Notes under the pieces: model-generated | Told to the model about the DNA's origin: nothing | Databases searched by the model: none | The model's input: only the letters and a program-made list of their open reading frames with translations | Shown here: in pieces, positions 47,533-60,295 of the stretch | How the letters are laid out: each line of letters opens with the position of its first letter | Numbering within the stretch: the first letter of the stretch is position 1 | Translations under genes and position numbers: made by a program | Assembly (NCBI RefSeq): GCF_003762925.1 | Contig: NZ_RJUK01000001.1 | Location: 1,178,001-1,242,000 of the forward strand | Direction: 5' to 3' | DNA: 64,000 nt | Origin: Marinimicrobium koreense | GTDB taxonomy: Bacteria; Pseudomonadota; Gammaproteobacteria; Pseudomonadales; Cellvibrionaceae

Positions 47533-47671
47533 GCAGCTTCGAACCGGGCCGCTACGGGAGGGCAGGCTTCTCCGAGACACGCCGTAAACCCATCCCTGGG
47601 GGCTCGATTACCCGCCATCCAGGCGGGTAACGGTCCCGGAGAAGCCTGCCCTCCCTCCGCCGGTGCCAAGG
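47533..47671 (-). repeat. Modular inverted-repeat element, copy 6 (module Y), reversed
   Basis: End B (AGCTTCGAACC...GGGAGGG) lies on the left. A 23-base arm at 47556-47578 pairs with 47633-47655 with one mismatch, around a 54-base interior. On the minus strand the interior carries the ACCCGCC-TGGA-GGCGGGT hairpin and the core GAGCCCCCAGGGATGGGTTT. End A (CGGTGCCAAG) is at the right. It follows bpt by 12 bases and pairs with copy 7. Confidence 0.9.
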
Positions 47672-47746
47672 TGACCCTGTTTTGAGATAGCTACCTCTCC
47701 GAGCACCAGTTATCGGATGGATCGGATCGGTCCGACGCGTGACTAT

Positions 47747-47920
47747 TTGGCACTGAGGTCCGGTGGGCGGTGCCCTGTTCCCGGACTGTGGAGCGGGGGA
47801 CCCGCGATTCGAGCCTACGTGGACGACCCACATGGATGTGGGAAGTGTCCGTAAGCGCCAGGAGCGCGTAGGACCGTATTTACGGCGTGTCCGGGAACAG
47901 GGCACCGTGCAGCGGACCGG
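47747..47920 (+). repeat. Modular inverted-repeat element, copy 7 (module X)
   Basis: End A (TTGGCACTGAGG) opens at 47747. A perfect 18-base arm at 47769-47786 pairs with 47889-47906; an outer GGTCCG / CGGACC pair extends it. The 102-base interior holds the CCCACATGGATGTGGG hairpin (47827-47842), a GCGC-CAGGA-GCGC hairpin and the core end GTATTTACGGCGTGTC. The spacer between copies 6 and 7 includes GAGATAGC, as does that between 8 and 9. These two copies fill most of the 584-base bpt-infA gap. Confidence 0.87.
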
Positions 47921-48104
47921 ACGTTCTGCGACTCTAAAGCTCAATAAACCACCTTTTATCCTGCCAGCACTTGGCCTTTCGGCTCATTTCAGGCACAATT
48001 CACGCCTATTTTTGGCCCTGCGGGGCAATCATTCAGACTTACCCTGTGCACGATGTCTGAAGTTCGACGACAATGCACTCACAGAAAGCTGAGGAAACGG
48101 CCGA

Positions 48105-48323
48105 ATGGCGAAAGAAGACAATATTGAATTTGAAGGTGAAGTAGTCGACACCCTGCCCAATACCACTTTCCGCGTAAAGCTGGAAAACGGGCACGTGGTG
48201 ACCGCGCACATCTCCGGCAAGATGCGTAAAAACTATATCCGCATCCTCACCGGCGACAAGGTCAAGGTCGAAATGACCCCCTACGACCTCACCAAAGGTC
48301 GCATCACCTACCGCTCCCGCTAA
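48105..48323 (+). CDS. infA: Translation initiation factor IF-1
   Basis: A 72-residue S1/OB-fold protein, the exact size of bacterial IF-1. [70 protein letters not shown] is textbook IF-1 sequence. It binds the 30S A site during initiation. GAGGAAACGG precedes the start. Its place between bpt and clpA is a common order in gammaproteobacteria. It converges on clpA over a shared terminator. Confidence 0.97.
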   Translation: MAKEDNIEFEGEVVDTLPNTTFRVKLENGHVVTAHISGKMRKNYIRILTGDKVKVEMTPYDLTKGRITYRSR

Positions 48324-48374
48324 GCACCCCTTCGGCGCCCTGCCCGCCCGGCGCCGAACAGCCTGGTTACCGAC

Positions 48375-48409
48375 AAAAAACCCGCGCCTCCTGACGGTGG
48401 CGCGGGTTT
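48375..48409 (-). terminator. Terminator for clpA (possibly bidirectional with infA)
   Basis: A perfect 11-base stem (AAACCCGCGCC / GGCGCGGGTTT) closes a 10-base loop. On the minus strand it is followed by a T-run (six A's at 48375-48380 on the plus strand), so it ends clpA; on the plus strand the tail is only GGGTTTCGTT, a weaker stop for infA. Confidence 0.85.
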
Positions 48410-48436
48410 CGTTATGCCTGCGGGAAAGTGAGTCGG

Positions 48437-50710
48437 TCAGGCCTTGCCATCTACCCTGATCGCCAGCTCGTCCTTGTCCGGATCCACGCCCACATACACA
48501 GAGCCGCCATTTTCGGCCAGTTCTCCGAAAAGCACCGCTTCCGCCAAAGGCTTCTTGACCTTCTCCTGAATTAGACGAGCCATGGGTCGGGCGCCCATTT
48601 TTTCGTCATAACCGTGCTCGGCCAGCCACTGACGAGCCTCGTCGGTCACCTCCAGAGTGACTTTCTTGTCGTCCAACTGGGACTGCAGTTCCACCAGGAA
48701 CTTGTCCACCACGGTCTTGATCACGTCCATACTCAGGGCGCCGAACTGCACGACCGCATCCAGCCGGTTGCGGAACTCGGGGGTAAAGGACTTTTTGATC
48801 GCCTCTTTACCATCGGTGGTGTGATCCTGATGGGTGAAGCCGATGGACGGCCGACTCATGTCCTCCGCACCCGCATTAGTGGTCATCACCAGAATGACGT
48901 TGCGGAAGTCCGCCTTGCGGCCGTTGTTGTCGGTCAGGGTCCCGTGGTCCATCACCTGCAGGAGCAGGTTGAACACCTCGGGGTGCGCCTTCTCGATCTC
49001 ATCGAGCAACACCACACTGTGGGGATGCTTGGTTACCGCATCGGTGAGCAGGCCACCCTGATCAAACCCGACATAGCCCGGAGGCGCACCGATCAGACGG
49101 GACACCGTGTGCCGCTCCATGTACTCGGACATATCGAAACGGATCAACTCCACACCCAGGCACTTGGCCAACTGCCGGGTCACCTCGGTCTTACCGACAC
49201 CGGTGGGACCGGCGAACAGGAAGGAACCGATGGGTTTCTCAGCGGAGCCCAGGCCGGCGCGCGACAGCTTAATCGCGGTCGACAGGGTGTCGATGGCCTC
49301 GTCCTGTCCGAAGACGGTCATCTTCAGGTTGTCATCCAGCTTGCGCAATTGCTCCTTGTCCGAAGAGGACACGCTCTTCGGGGGAATGCGCGCAATCTTG
49401 GCAACCACCGCCTCGATATCGGACACACCGACGGTTTTCTTGCGCTTGCTCGGCGGCTGCAACTGCTGGTAGGCCCCGGCCTCGTCAATCACGTCGATCG
49501 CCTTGTCGGGCAGGAAGCGTTCATTGATGTAACGCTCGGACAGCTCCGCCGCCGTGCGCAGTGCCGGGTCGGTGTAGCGAAGTCCATGGTGCTTCTCAAA
49601 GCGGCTCTTGAGCCCTTTCAGGATCTGATAGGTCTCATCCACCGTGGGTTCTTTGACGTCCACCTTCTGGAAGCGCCGGGACAGGGCCCGGTCCTTCTCA
49701 AACACGCCCCGGTATTCCTGATAGGTAGTGGACCCCATGCAGCGCAATTCGCCGGAGGACAGCAGAGGCTTGAGCAGGTTGGAGGCGTCCATGACACCGC
49801 CGGAGGCCGCCCCCGCACCGATGATGGTATGAATTTCGTCGATGAACAGAATCGCATTCTTCTGCTTTTTCAGCTCACCGAGCAGCCCTTTGAAGCGCTT
49901 TTCAAAGTCACCACGGTATTTGGTGCCTGCGAGCAGCGCTCCCATATCCAGGGAATAGACCACGCTGTCCGCCAGCGCTTCGGGCACATTGCCGTCCACC
50001 ACGCGCTTCGCCAGCCCTTCGGCAATGGCGGTTTTACCCACCCCGGACTCGCCCACCAGCAGCGGGTTGTTCTTGCGCCGACGGGAGAGAATCTGGCTGA
50101 CCCGCTCCACCTCGTACTCGCGCCCCACCAGGGGATCAATACGCCCCTGCATGGCCTGCTCGTTCAGGTTGGCCGCAAAACTCTCCAGCGGGCTCTGGCT
50201 GGGCGACTCACCGCCGATGGCATCATCGTCGTGCTGCTCCTGGGCGGAGTCGTTGCCGTGATCGGACTGTCCGGCCACCTTATGGATGCCGTGGGTGATG
50301 TAGTTGACCACATCAATGCGGGCAATACTCTGCTGCTTCAGGTAGTAGACCGCCTGACTTTCCTGCTCACTGAAGATGGCCACCAGCACATTGGCCCCGG
50401 TCACCTCCTGCTTTCCCGAGGACTGAACGTGGAATACCGCGCGCTGCAGTACCCGTTGGAAGCCCAGTGTCGGTTGGGTTTCCCGCTCGGTGTCGTCTTC
50501 CGGAATCAGAGGCGTGGTGGAGTCGACAAATTCGATCAACTCCTTGCGCAACTGGCCCAGGTCCGCACCGCAGGCACGCAGGACATTCGCCGCCGATTCA
50601 TTGTCGATCAACGCCAGCAACAGGTGCTCAACGGTCATGAATTCATGCCGCTTTGAGCGCGCGCCCTTGAACGCCAGGTTCAGGGTAATTTCGAGATCTT
50701 TACTTAGCAT
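48437..50710 (-). CDS. clpA: ATP-dependent Clp protease ATP-binding subunit ClpA
   Basis: A 757-residue AAA+ unfoldase that feeds proteins to ClpP. The N domain (about 1-145, with RSKRHEFMTVEHLLLALIDN) binds ClpS. The first ATPase domain has Walker A VGESGVGKTAIAEGLAKR and ILFIDEIHTIIGAGAASGG; the second has FAGPTGVGKTEVTRQLAKCLG and VVLLDEIEKAHPEVFNLLLQVMDHG. No ClpB-type middle coiled coil is present. The adaptor gene clpS lies just upstream on the same strand. The large open frame on the opposite strand is a codon-bias shadow. Confidence 0.95.
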   Translation of the reverse strand: MLSKDLEITLNLAFKGARSKRHEFMTVEHLLLALIDNESAANVLRACGADLGQLRKELIEFVDSTTPLIPEDDTERETQPTLGFQRVLQRAVFHVQSSGKQEVTGANVLVAIFSEQESQAVYYLKQQSIARIDVVNYITHGIHKVAGQSDHGNDSAQEQHDDDAIGGESPSQSPLESFAANLNEQAMQGRIDPLVGREYEVERVSQILSRRRKNNPLLVGESGVGKTAIAEGLAKRVVDGNVPEALADSVVYSLDMGALLAGTKYRGDFEKRFKGLLGELKKQKNAILFIDEIHTIIGAGAASGGVMDASNLLKPLLSSGELRCMGSTTYQEYRGVFEKDRALSRRFQKVDVKEPTVDETYQILKGLKSRFEKHHGLRYTDPALRTAAELSERYINERFLPDKAIDVIDEAGAYQQLQPPSKRKKTVGVSDIEAVVAKIARIPPKSVSSSDKEQLRKLDDNLKMTVFGQDEAIDTLSTAIKLSRAGLGSAEKPIGSFLFAGPTGVGKTEVTRQLAKCLGVELIRFDMSEYMERHTVSRLIGAPPGYVGFDQGGLLTDAVTKHPHSVVLLDEIEKAHPEVFNLLLQVMDHGTLTDNNGRKADFRNVILVMTTNAGAEDMSRPSIGFTHQDHTTDGKEAIKKSFTPEFRNRLDAVVQFGALSMDVIKTVVDKFLVELQSQLDDKKVTLEVTDEARQWLAEHGYDEKMGARPMARLIQEKVKKPLAEAVLFGELAENGGSVYVGVDPDKDELAIRVDGKA

Positions 50711-50733
50711 CGCTGATAACCTCTACTGCAGAG

Positions 50734-51111
50734 TCACCGGTCGTCGTCTTCCACTGCTTCGATTTCGCACAACAGCGGATGTTCATTGTCCTTGGCAAAT
50801 TGATTGACCTGGGCCGCCTTGGTCTCGGCAATATCCCGAGTATAGACACCACATACGGCTTTACCTTGGGTATGTACTTTGATCATGACCTGGGTTGCCT
50901 TCTCCCGGTTCATGGAAAAAAAGATTTCCAGCGTCTCCACCACAAAATCCATCGGTGTGTAGTCATCGTTGAACATGACTACCTTGTACATTGGCGGGCG
51001 GCGCAGTTTGGGCTTGTCCTCCTGCACCGCCACATTGCCGTCCCCTTCGGCCGCATCCGGCTCTTTGGCCAGCATCGGCTCTTTACTTAAGGTTAGATGA
51101 TAGATCGTCAT
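50734..51111 (-). CDS. clpS: ClpS adaptor, N-degron recognin
   Basis: A protein of 125 residues from ATG 51111; starts at 51120 or 51075 are possible and none has a strong ribosome site. The core (about residues 40-125) is Clp[28 protein letters not shown] holds the N-degron pocket residues (NDDYTPMDF), and later come the metal/pocket His in [26 protein letters not shown] and the ending [11 protein letters not shown]. ClpS binds substrates bearing N-terminal Leu, Phe, Trp or Tyr and hands them to ClpA. It precedes clpA by 23 bases and is divergent from cspD. Confidence 0.93.
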   Translation of the reverse strand: MTIYHLTLSKEPMLAKEPDAAEGDGNVAVQEDKPKLRRPPMYKVVMFNDDYTPMDFVVETLEIFFSMNREKATQVMIKVHTQGKAVCGVYTRDIAETKAAQVNQFAKDNEHPLLCEIEAVEDDDR

Positions 51112-51395
51112 TTTTCCCATCAGTACCGAAAAAGGTTGCGTAAAAATGTGTAATCTAGCCGGGCTGCCCGACCGGGATATACGCTTCATTGTACCGGAAC
51201 GATGCCCCGGTCACCTACCACCTTCCCGAGCCGCACACTTGACACGGGAAGGAAACTTCGCTAAAACGAGTGACGTTGGTCAAAAAAGCAACAAAGTGAC
51301 GGGCTAGTTAAACACTTTGAGCAATAAACCAACACACTCTAATAACGATTAACGATGAGGCCTGTGCGCCTCTCCGCAACAGAAGGATACCCCCC

Positions 51396-51701
51396 ATGCC
51401 TACAGGTACCGTCAAGTGGTTCAATAACGCCAAAGGCTATGGCTTTATCCTGCCGGACGAAGGTGGCGAAGATCTGTTCGCGCACTATTCGGCCATCCAG
51501 ATGGAGGGTTATAAAACCCTTAAGGCGGGTCAACTGGTCGCGTTCGATATCACCAAAGGTGATAAAGGCTACCACGCCACCAACATCATTTCTTCCGATG
51601 CCCATCAGGCCGACGAGCGCGCCGCCGCCAACAATGGCGCCGGAGAGCGACGGGACTTCGATTCCGCCCCCGGCAAGCCGGCCGCCGTCACGACTCACTG
51701 A
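51396..51701 (+). CDS. cspD: Cold-shock-domain protein CspD
   Basis: A 101-residue protein. The cold-shock OB fold occupies residues 1-68, with RNP1 KGYGFI and RNP2-like [10 protein letters not shown] hydrophilic, Ala/Asp/Arg-rich tail of about 33 residues extends it, longer than in typical Csp proteins. CspD of E. coli is a stationary-phase inhibitor of replication encoded opposite clpS-clpA, and the same divergent order here supports the name over other Csp paralogues. A long 5' leader is likely, as the promoter must lie in the 51112-51395 gap. A strong terminator follows. Confidence 0.87.
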   Translation: MPTGTVKWFNNAKGYGFILPDEGGEDLFAHYSAIQMEGYKTLKAGQLVAFDITKGDKGYHATNIISSDAHQADERAAANNGAGERRDFDSAPGKPAAVTTH

Positions 51702-51739
51702 CCGAGTCGCCACGCACCGATCCTGATCCGATCTGAAAC

Positions 51740-51777
51740 AAAAACCCCCGGCGCCCTGATGGACCCCGGGGGTTTTT
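51740..51777. terminator. Bidirectional terminator between cspD and icd
   Basis: A 12-base stem (AAAAACCCCCGG / CCGGGGGTTTTT) with a 14-base loop, carrying T-runs on both strands. It serves both the cspD transcript and the convergent icd transcript. Confidence 0.88.
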
Positions 51778-51819
51778 CGCACCATCAAGCACCCTTCCCT
51801 GTGCTGTATATGGCATCGA

Positions 51820-54060
<2,241 letters not shown>

Positions 54061-54149
54061 TCACTCCATCTTGTCTGGGGGTGTGCCGGTGTTTTGATCG
54101 CGCGCATTATACCAGTAATGACCACGCCCGGCATGAAACGAGGTTATCT

Positions 54150-54731
54150 GTGGCACGTCTGTTGTTGTTCAATAAACCTTATGGGGTACTCACCCAGTTC
54201 ACCGATGCTCAGGGCCGGGACACTCTGGCCCGTTACATTGATGTCCCCGGTGTCTACCCGGCCGGCCGTCTGGATCGCGACTCCGAGGGCCTGCTGTTGC
54301 TCACCGATGATGGCCAGGTACAGCACCAGATCGCCCACCCGCTGCACAAGCTGCCCAAGGTGTATTGGGTGCAGGTGGAGGGCGCGCCCGACAAGTCGGC
54401 TCTGCAGGCGTTGCGTGAGGGTGTCACGCTCAACGACGGCCGGACTCGCCCGGCCAAGGTAAAAGTGATTCCCGAACCGCCCCTCTGGCCCCGGAACCCG
54501 CCGGTGCGGGAGCGCAAATCCGTTCCCACCACCTGGCTGGAGCTGACCATCACCGAGGGCCGTAACCGTCAGGTCCGCCGGATGACAGCGGCGGTCGGCC
54601 ACCCCACCCTGCGCCTGGTCCGCGCCCGGATCGGCACCTGGTCCCTGGATCAGTTGCAACCCGGCCAGTACCGGACGGAAAAACTTCATCTGCCCAAAGC
54701 GCCGGCCAAGCCTTCATTGCGTAAGCGTTGA
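54150..54731 (+). CDS. rluE: 23S rRNA pseudouridine(2457) synthase RluE
   Basis: A 193-residue RsuA-family pseudouridine synthase. The catalytic Asp lies in [19 protein letters not shown] (about residues 35-53). The segments [73 protein letters not shown] closely follow E. coli RluE. There is no S4 domain, as expected for RluE. The start is GTG 54150, seven bases after GAGG; an ATG upstream lacks a ribosome site. It is convergent with sucD across repeat copies 8 and 9. Confidence 0.92.
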   Translation: MARLLLFNKPYGVLTQFTDAQGRDTLARYIDVPGVYPAGRLDRDSEGLLLLTDDGQVQHQIAHPLHKLPKVYWVQVEGAPDKSALQALREGVTLNDGRTRPAKVKVIPEPPLWPRNPPVRERKSVPTTWLELTITEGRNRQVRRMTAAVGHPTLRLVRARIGTWSLDQLQPGQYRTEKLHLPKAPAKPSLRKR

Positions 54732-54760
54732 GTTGCTGCTCTCGGCGGAACCTTACCAAG

Positions 54761-54895
54761 CACTTCGCATTGTGGCGCTGCGGGTGGGTATACCACTGCA
54801 AGACACGCCGTAAACCCATCCCTGGGGGCTCATTACCCGCCGTCCAGGCGGGTAACGGTCTTGCAGTGGTATACCCACCCTCCGCTGGTGCCAAC
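54761..54895 (-). repeat. Modular inverted-repeat element, copy 8 (module Y), reversed
   Basis: End B (CACTTCGCATTGTGGCGCTG) is on the left. A perfect 23-base arm at 54782-54804 pairs with 54858-54880 around a 53-base interior. On the minus strand the interior has the ACCCGCC-TGGAC-GGCGGGT hairpin and a core reading GATGGGTTTACGGCGTGTC. End A (CGCTGGTGCCAAC) closes it at 54895. It begins 30 bases after rluE. Confidence 0.92.
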
Positions 54896-54937
54896 TGAGC
54901 GTTGTTTGGAGATAGCGCCTGGTGCCACCGGGCATTC

Positions 54938-55063
54938 GTTGGCACTGAGGTGGCTGTGGGGTATACCGTTTGGAGACTCTCTGAGGCATGGATGCCGATG
55001 AGAAGCCTACAGGGATGTATTCACGGCGGGTCTCCAAACGGTATACCCCGCAGACACCGGTCG
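54938..55063 (+). repeat. Modular inverted-repeat element, copy 9 (module Z)
   Basis: End A (GTTGGCACTGAGG) opens at 54938, 43 bases after copy 8. A 20-base perfect arm at 54958-54977 pairs with 55030-55049 (23 bases if one G-T wobble is allowed) around a 52-base interior. The interior has the GGCATGGATGCC hairpin (54985-54996) and the core AGCCTACAGGGATGTATTCA. It faces copy 8 through the A ends. The two fill the 406-base rluE-sucD gap together with the sucD terminator. Confidence 0.92.
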
Positions 55064-55096
55064 TTAATAGAACCACCCAAGCCAAACAACAGACAC

Positions 55097-55126
55097 AAAA
55101 AAGGCGGCTCGCAGGCCGCCTTTTTT
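55097..55126 (-). terminator. Terminator of the sdh-suc transcription unit, after sucD
   Basis: A 12-base stem (AAAAAAGGCGGC / GCCGCCTTTTTT) with a 6-base loop lies 12 bases past the sucD stop. Read on the minus strand it ends in a run of six T's, so it should end the TCA operon; the plus-strand side also carries a T-run. Confidence 0.9.
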
Positions 55127-55137
55127 GACTGAAAGAC

Positions 55138-56010
55138 TTACCAACCAGTGGCTTCTTTCAACGCCTGGCCGATGTCCGCCAGGCTGCGTACGGTTTTCAC
55201 ACCGGCGTCTTCCAGAGCGGCGAACTTCTCGTCAGCCGTACCCTTACCGCCGGCAATGATCGCGCCCGCGTGGCCCATGCGCTTACCCTTCGGTGCCGTG
55301 ACACCCGCGATGTAAGACACCACCGGCTTGGTGACGTTGGCCTTGATGTAAGCGGCGGCTTCTTCTTCCGCGCTACCGCCAATCTCACCGATCATCACAA
55401 TGGCTTCGGTCTTCGGATCGTTCTGGAACATCTCCAGAATATCGATGAAGTTGGAGCCCGGGATCGGGTCACCACCGATGCCGACGCAGGTGGACTGACC
55501 GTAACCGAAGTCGGTGGTCTGCTTGACCGCTTCATAGGTCAGGGTACCGGAGCGGGACACGATGCCCACCTTGCCCGGCTTGTGAATGTGGCCCGGCATA
55601 ATGCCGATCTTGCACTCACCCGGTGTGATCACACCCGGGCAGTTGGGGCCGATCAAGCGCACGCCCAGCTCATCGCACTTCACTTTACAGTCGAGCATAT
55701 CCAGAGTCGGAATGCCCTCAGTGATGCACACGATCAGCTTGATGCCGGCGTTGGCCGCTTCCAGGATCGAGTCCTTACAGAACGGAGCCGGTACGTAGAT
55801 GACGGACGCTTCAGCGCCGGTTTCGGCCACGGCTTCCGCCACGGTGTTGAACACCGGCAGGCCAAGATGAGTCTGGCCACCCTTACCCGGAGTAACACCG
55901 CCGACCATCTTGGTGCCGTAGGCAATTGCCTGCTCAGAGTGGAAGGTACCTTGGGCACCGGTGAAACCCTGGCAGATCACTTTGGTATCTTTGTTGATCA
56001 AAACGCTCAT
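55138..56010 (-). CDS. sucD: Succinyl-CoA synthetase alpha subunit
   Basis: A 290-residue subunit that carries the phosphohistidine and CoA sites of the enzyme converting succinyl-CoA to succinate with ATP or GTP formation. CoA-binding residues are in [32 protein letters not shown], the central [20 protein letters not shown] is conserved, and the active His is in [21 protein letters not shown] (about residues 242-262). It follows sucC after a 122-base spacer holding two stem-loops and is the last gene before the operon terminator. Confidence 0.96.
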   Translation of the reverse strand: MSVLINKDTKVICQGFTGAQGTFHSEQAIAYGTKMVGGVTPGKGGQTHLGLPVFNTVAEAVAETGAEASVIYVPAPFCKDSILEAANAGIKLIVCITEGIPTLDMLDCKVKCDELGVRLIGPNCPGVITPGECKIGIMPGHIHKPGKVGIVSRSGTLTYEAVKQTTDFGYGQSTCVGIGGDPIPGSNFIDILEMFQNDPKTEAIVMIGEIGGSAEEEAAAYIKANVTKPVVSYIAGVTAPKGKRMGHAGAIIAGGKGTADEKFAALEDAGVKTVRSLADIGQALKEATGW

Positions 56011-56074
56011 TGTTGAGTCCTCAAATTCTGTGTTGCTGCGGAGTGTGAAACCGTCCCTGGTGTTTGGGTCCGGC

Positions 56075-56136
56075 CCGGCCGTCCTGGCCGGTCGCTAAGG
56101 GCGCTGCGGAAACATTCAGTTTCCGGTCGCCCTTAG
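56075..56136 (-). other. Paired stem-loops at the sucC stop / sucC-sucD spacer
   Basis: A long imperfect hairpin at 56095-56136 (CTAAGGGCG and GGAAAC pair with GTTTCC and CGCCCTTAG) overlaps the sucC stop codon. A second hairpin CCGGCC / GGCCGG at 56075-56091 follows in the message. No T-run is present. They probably protect or segment the transcript between sucC and sucD and are not terminators. Confidence 0.6.
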
Positions 56137-57296
56137 CCCTCCGCGGCTTTAACCACTTGCTGAGCAGCGTCAGTCAAGCTGGTCGCGGCGATGATGTTCA
56201 GACCGCTGTCCGCCAGTACTTTGGCGCCCAGCTCGGCGTTGTTACCTTCCAGGCGGACAACCACGGGCACCTTCACGCCCACCTCTTCCACGGCGCCAAT
56301 CACGCCCTCGGCGATCAGGTCACAGCGAACGATACCGCCGAAGATGTTGATCAGAACGGCTTTGACGTTTTCATCAGACAGAATGATTTTGAACGCTTCC
56401 ACAACGCGCTCCTTGGTGGCACCGCCACCGACGTCCAGGAAGTTCGCCGGCGCACCACCGTGCAGCTTGACGATGTCCATGGTGCCCATGGCCAGACCCG
56501 CGCCGTTTACCATGCAGCCGATGTTGCCATCGAGCGCCACGTAGTTCAGCTCCCACTTGGCGGCGTGAGCTTCACGGGCGTCTTCCTGGGACGGGTCGTG
56601 CATTTCATGCAGGTCGTCGTGACGGTACAGGGCGTTGCCGTCGATCGCCACTTTGGCGTCCAGGCAGTGCAGGTCACCGGCCGGAGTGATCACCAGCGGG
56701 TTGATCTCGATCAGTGCCACGTCCTTTTCTTTGAACAGTTTGGCCAGGCCCAGGAAAATCTGCACGAACTGCTTGATCTGCTTGCCTTCCAGGCCCAGCT
56801 TAAAGGCCAGGTCGCGGCCCTGGTACGGCTGAGCACCAACCAGCGGATCGATGGTGGCCTTGAGGATTTTTTCCGGCGTTTCCTCAGCCACTTTTTCAAT
56901 TTCCACACCGCCTTCGGTAGACGCCATGAATACGATGCGGCGGGTGGAACGATCGACGACCGCACCCAGATACAGTTCTTTATCGATGTCGGTGCAGGTT
57001 TCAACCAGAATGCGGCTGACCGGCTGACCATTTTCATCCGTCTGGTAGGTCACCAGGTTTTTGCCCAACCACTGTTTGGCAAACGCCTCGATTTCCGCCT
57101 TTGACTTGACCAGCTTGACGCCACCGGCCTTACCGCGGCCACCGGCGTGAACCTGGGCCTTGACGACGAACTCGGTACCACCGATGGTGTCCGCTGCCGC
57201 TACCGCTTCAGCGGGAGTCTGGGCTGCGACACCCTTGGAGACGGGCAGTCCGTACTGAGCAAACAGTTGCTTACCCTGATATTCATGCAAATTCAT
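56133..57296 (-). CDS. sucC: Succinyl-CoA synthetase beta subunit
   Basis: A 387-residue ATP-grasp subunit that binds nucleotide and succinate. [31 protein letters not shown] opens the protein, [20 protein letters not shown] is the grasp loop, and [36 protein letters not shown] plus [18 protein letters not shown] form the subunit contact and succinate site. ATG 57296 is preferred over a longer start at 57311. It lies about 140 bases after lpd, with sucD downstream. Confidence 0.96.
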   Translation of the reverse strand: MNLHEYQGKQLFAQYGLPVSKGVAAQTPAEAVAAADTIGGTEFVVKAQVHAGGRGKAGGVKLVKSKAEIEAFAKQWLGKNLVTYQTDENGQPVSRILVETCTDIDKELYLGAVVDRSTRRIVFMASTEGGVEIEKVAEETPEKILKATIDPLVGAQPYQGRDLAFKLGLEGKQIKQFVQIFLGLAKLFKEKDVALIEINPLVITPAGDLHCLDAKVAIDGNALYRHDDLHEMHDPSQEDAREAHAAKWELNYVALDGNIGCMVNGAGLAMGTMDIVKLHGGAPANFLDVGGGATKERVVEAFKIILSDENVKAVLINIFGGIVRCDLIAEGVIGAVEEVGVKVPVVVRLEGNNAELGAKVLADSGLNIIAATSLTDAAQQVVKAAEG

Positions 57297-57434
57297 GGTG
57301 CAGTTCCACATTGTCTGTTGCCGGACCGAGGTCTCTTACGGCATTTCCGGCAAGAATGACCAATTAGCAGACCGCGCCTTGGCGGCCTGCCCCCTGGGTT
57401 GAGTTCTCTAACTCAGTGTCATTTCTCGTTATTA

Positions 57435-58877
<1,443 letters not shown>

Positions 58878-58954
58878 TCATTTCCCAGGTTTACAAGGCT
58901 GCCTGGCCACCGCTTCATCGGGCCAAACACCATAATTCGGTCAGTGAGCTATAA

Positions 58955-58982
58955 CAAAGCGGGCAGTAACCAGCCCGCTTTG
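58955..58982 (-). other. Stem-loop between sucB and lpdA
   Basis: A perfect 10-base stem (CAAAGCGGGC / GCCCGCTTTG) with an 8-base loop begins four bases after the sucB stop. The tail on the minus strand is TTATAG, too short for a confident terminator; partial termination or mRNA processing between sucB and lpdA is more likely. Confidence 0.6.
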
Positions 58983-58986
58983 TTCA

Positions 58987-60243
58987 TCAGATTTCCAGAA
59001 GGATCCGCGCTGGATCTTCCAGCAGGTCCTTGATGGTGACCAGGAACTGAACGGCTTCTTTACCATCCAGCAGACGGTGGTCGTAGGAGAGCGCCAGGTA
59101 CATCATCGGCAGAATTTTCACCTCGCCATTGACCGCCATCGGGCGCTCCTGAATCTTGTGCATGCCCAGAATGGCGGATTGCGGAAGATTCAGAATCGGA
59201 GTGGACAACAGAGAACCGAAGACCCCACCGTTGGTGATGGTGAACGTACCGCCGGTCATTTCCTCAATACCCAGCTTGCCATCACGGGCACGCAGACCGT
59301 AATCGCGAATGGTGCTTTCGATATCCGCCAGCCCCATGCTCTCAGCGTTGCGCAATACCGGCACGACCAGGCCCTTGTCGGTAGAAACCGCCACACCGAT
59401 ATCCTGATAGCCGTGGTAGACAACATCATTGTTGTCGATAGAGGCGTTGACGGCGGGGAAGCGACGCAGCGCTTCGGCGGCGGCCTTCACGAAGAAGCCC
59501 ATAAAGCCCAGACGGGTACCGTCGTGCGACTTTTCGAACTGATCTTTGTACTTGGCCCGCAGCTCCATGATCGGCCCCATGTTCACCTCGTTGAAGGTGG
59601 TCAACATGGCGGTGGTGTTGGAAGCCTCGAGCAGACGCTCGGCAATGCGCTTGCGCAGACGGGTCATCGGCACACGCTTTTCGGCACGATCGCCGGCGGG
59701 TGCTTCGACTTCAGCCGCTTTGGCCGGAGCGCTGCTGGGTGCACTGGCGGCTTTGCTGCCACCGGATTTGAGGAAGTTGGCCACATCCTCTTTAGTGACC
59801 CGACCGTCTTTCCCGGTACCTGGAACGCTGTTGGGGTCAATGTTGTTTTCATCGGCCATTTTGCGCGCAGCGGGGCTGAGCAGTTTTTCACCGTCATCGC
59901 TGGTGGCCGGCTGTTCGCCGCTGTCTGCGGGCTTGCTCTCGGACTTCTCTTCCGATTTCTTCTCGTCGGCGCTGTCGCCTTTGTCGTCACTCTTCGAGCC
60001 GGCCGCGCCTTCTTCAAACTTGGCAATGACTTCATTGCTCAGGACGGTATCGCCCTCTTCTTTCAGGATTTCAGACAGGCTGCCATCTGCCGGTGCCACC
60101 ACTTCCAGCACCACTTTGTCGGTTTCAATATCGACAATCAATTCGTCGCGGGAAACAGCCTCACCGGGCTTTTTATGCCAGGTGGCGATGCTCCCGTCCT
60201 GAACAGATTCGGGGAAAGTCGGGGCTTTGATCTCAATAGTCAT
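58987..60243 (-). CDS. sucB: 2-oxoglutarate dehydrogenase E2, dihydrolipoyl succinyltransferase
   Basis: A 418-residue core subunit. The lipoyl domain (about residues 3-77) carries the lipoylated Lys in [19 protein letters not shown]. An Asp/Lys/Glu/Ser-rich linker (about 85-120) leads to the E3-binding domain ([38 protein letters not shown], about 121-158). A second linker precedes the catalytic domain (about 190-418), where [17 protein letters not shown] holds the active His and Asp. It assembles with SucA and Lpd into the large complex. Confidence 0.96.
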   Translation of the reverse strand: MTIEIKAPTFPESVQDGSIATWHKKPGEAVSRDELIVDIETDKVVLEVVAPADGSLSEILKEEGDTVLSNEVIAKFEEGAAGSKSDDKGDSADEKKSEEKSESKPADSGEQPATSDDGEKLLSPAARKMADENNIDPNSVPGTGKDGRVTKEDVANFLKSGGSKAASAPSSAPAKAAEVEAPAGDRAEKRVPMTRLRKRIAERLLEASNTTAMLTTFNEVNMGPIMELRAKYKDQFEKSHDGTRLGFMGFFVKAAAEALRRFPAVNASIDNNDVVYHGYQDIGVAVSTDKGLVVPVLRNAESMGLADIESTIRDYGLRARDGKLGIEEMTGGTFTITNGGVFGSLLSTPILNLPQSAILGMHKIQERPMAVNGEVKILPMMYLALSYDHRLLDGKEAVQFLVTIKDLLEDPARILLEI

Positions 60244-60295
60244 TCTTTGTCCTTAGCAATCGCTGTGGATTCTTTGTCGAACACAGGCTCCGGCG

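Noticed and set aside
48614-50656. A 680-codon plus-strand open frame opposite clpA
   Set aside because: It lies entirely antisense to clpA, whose product is unmistakable. High GC and codon bias open the opposite frame; the translation has no domain and no ribosome site.
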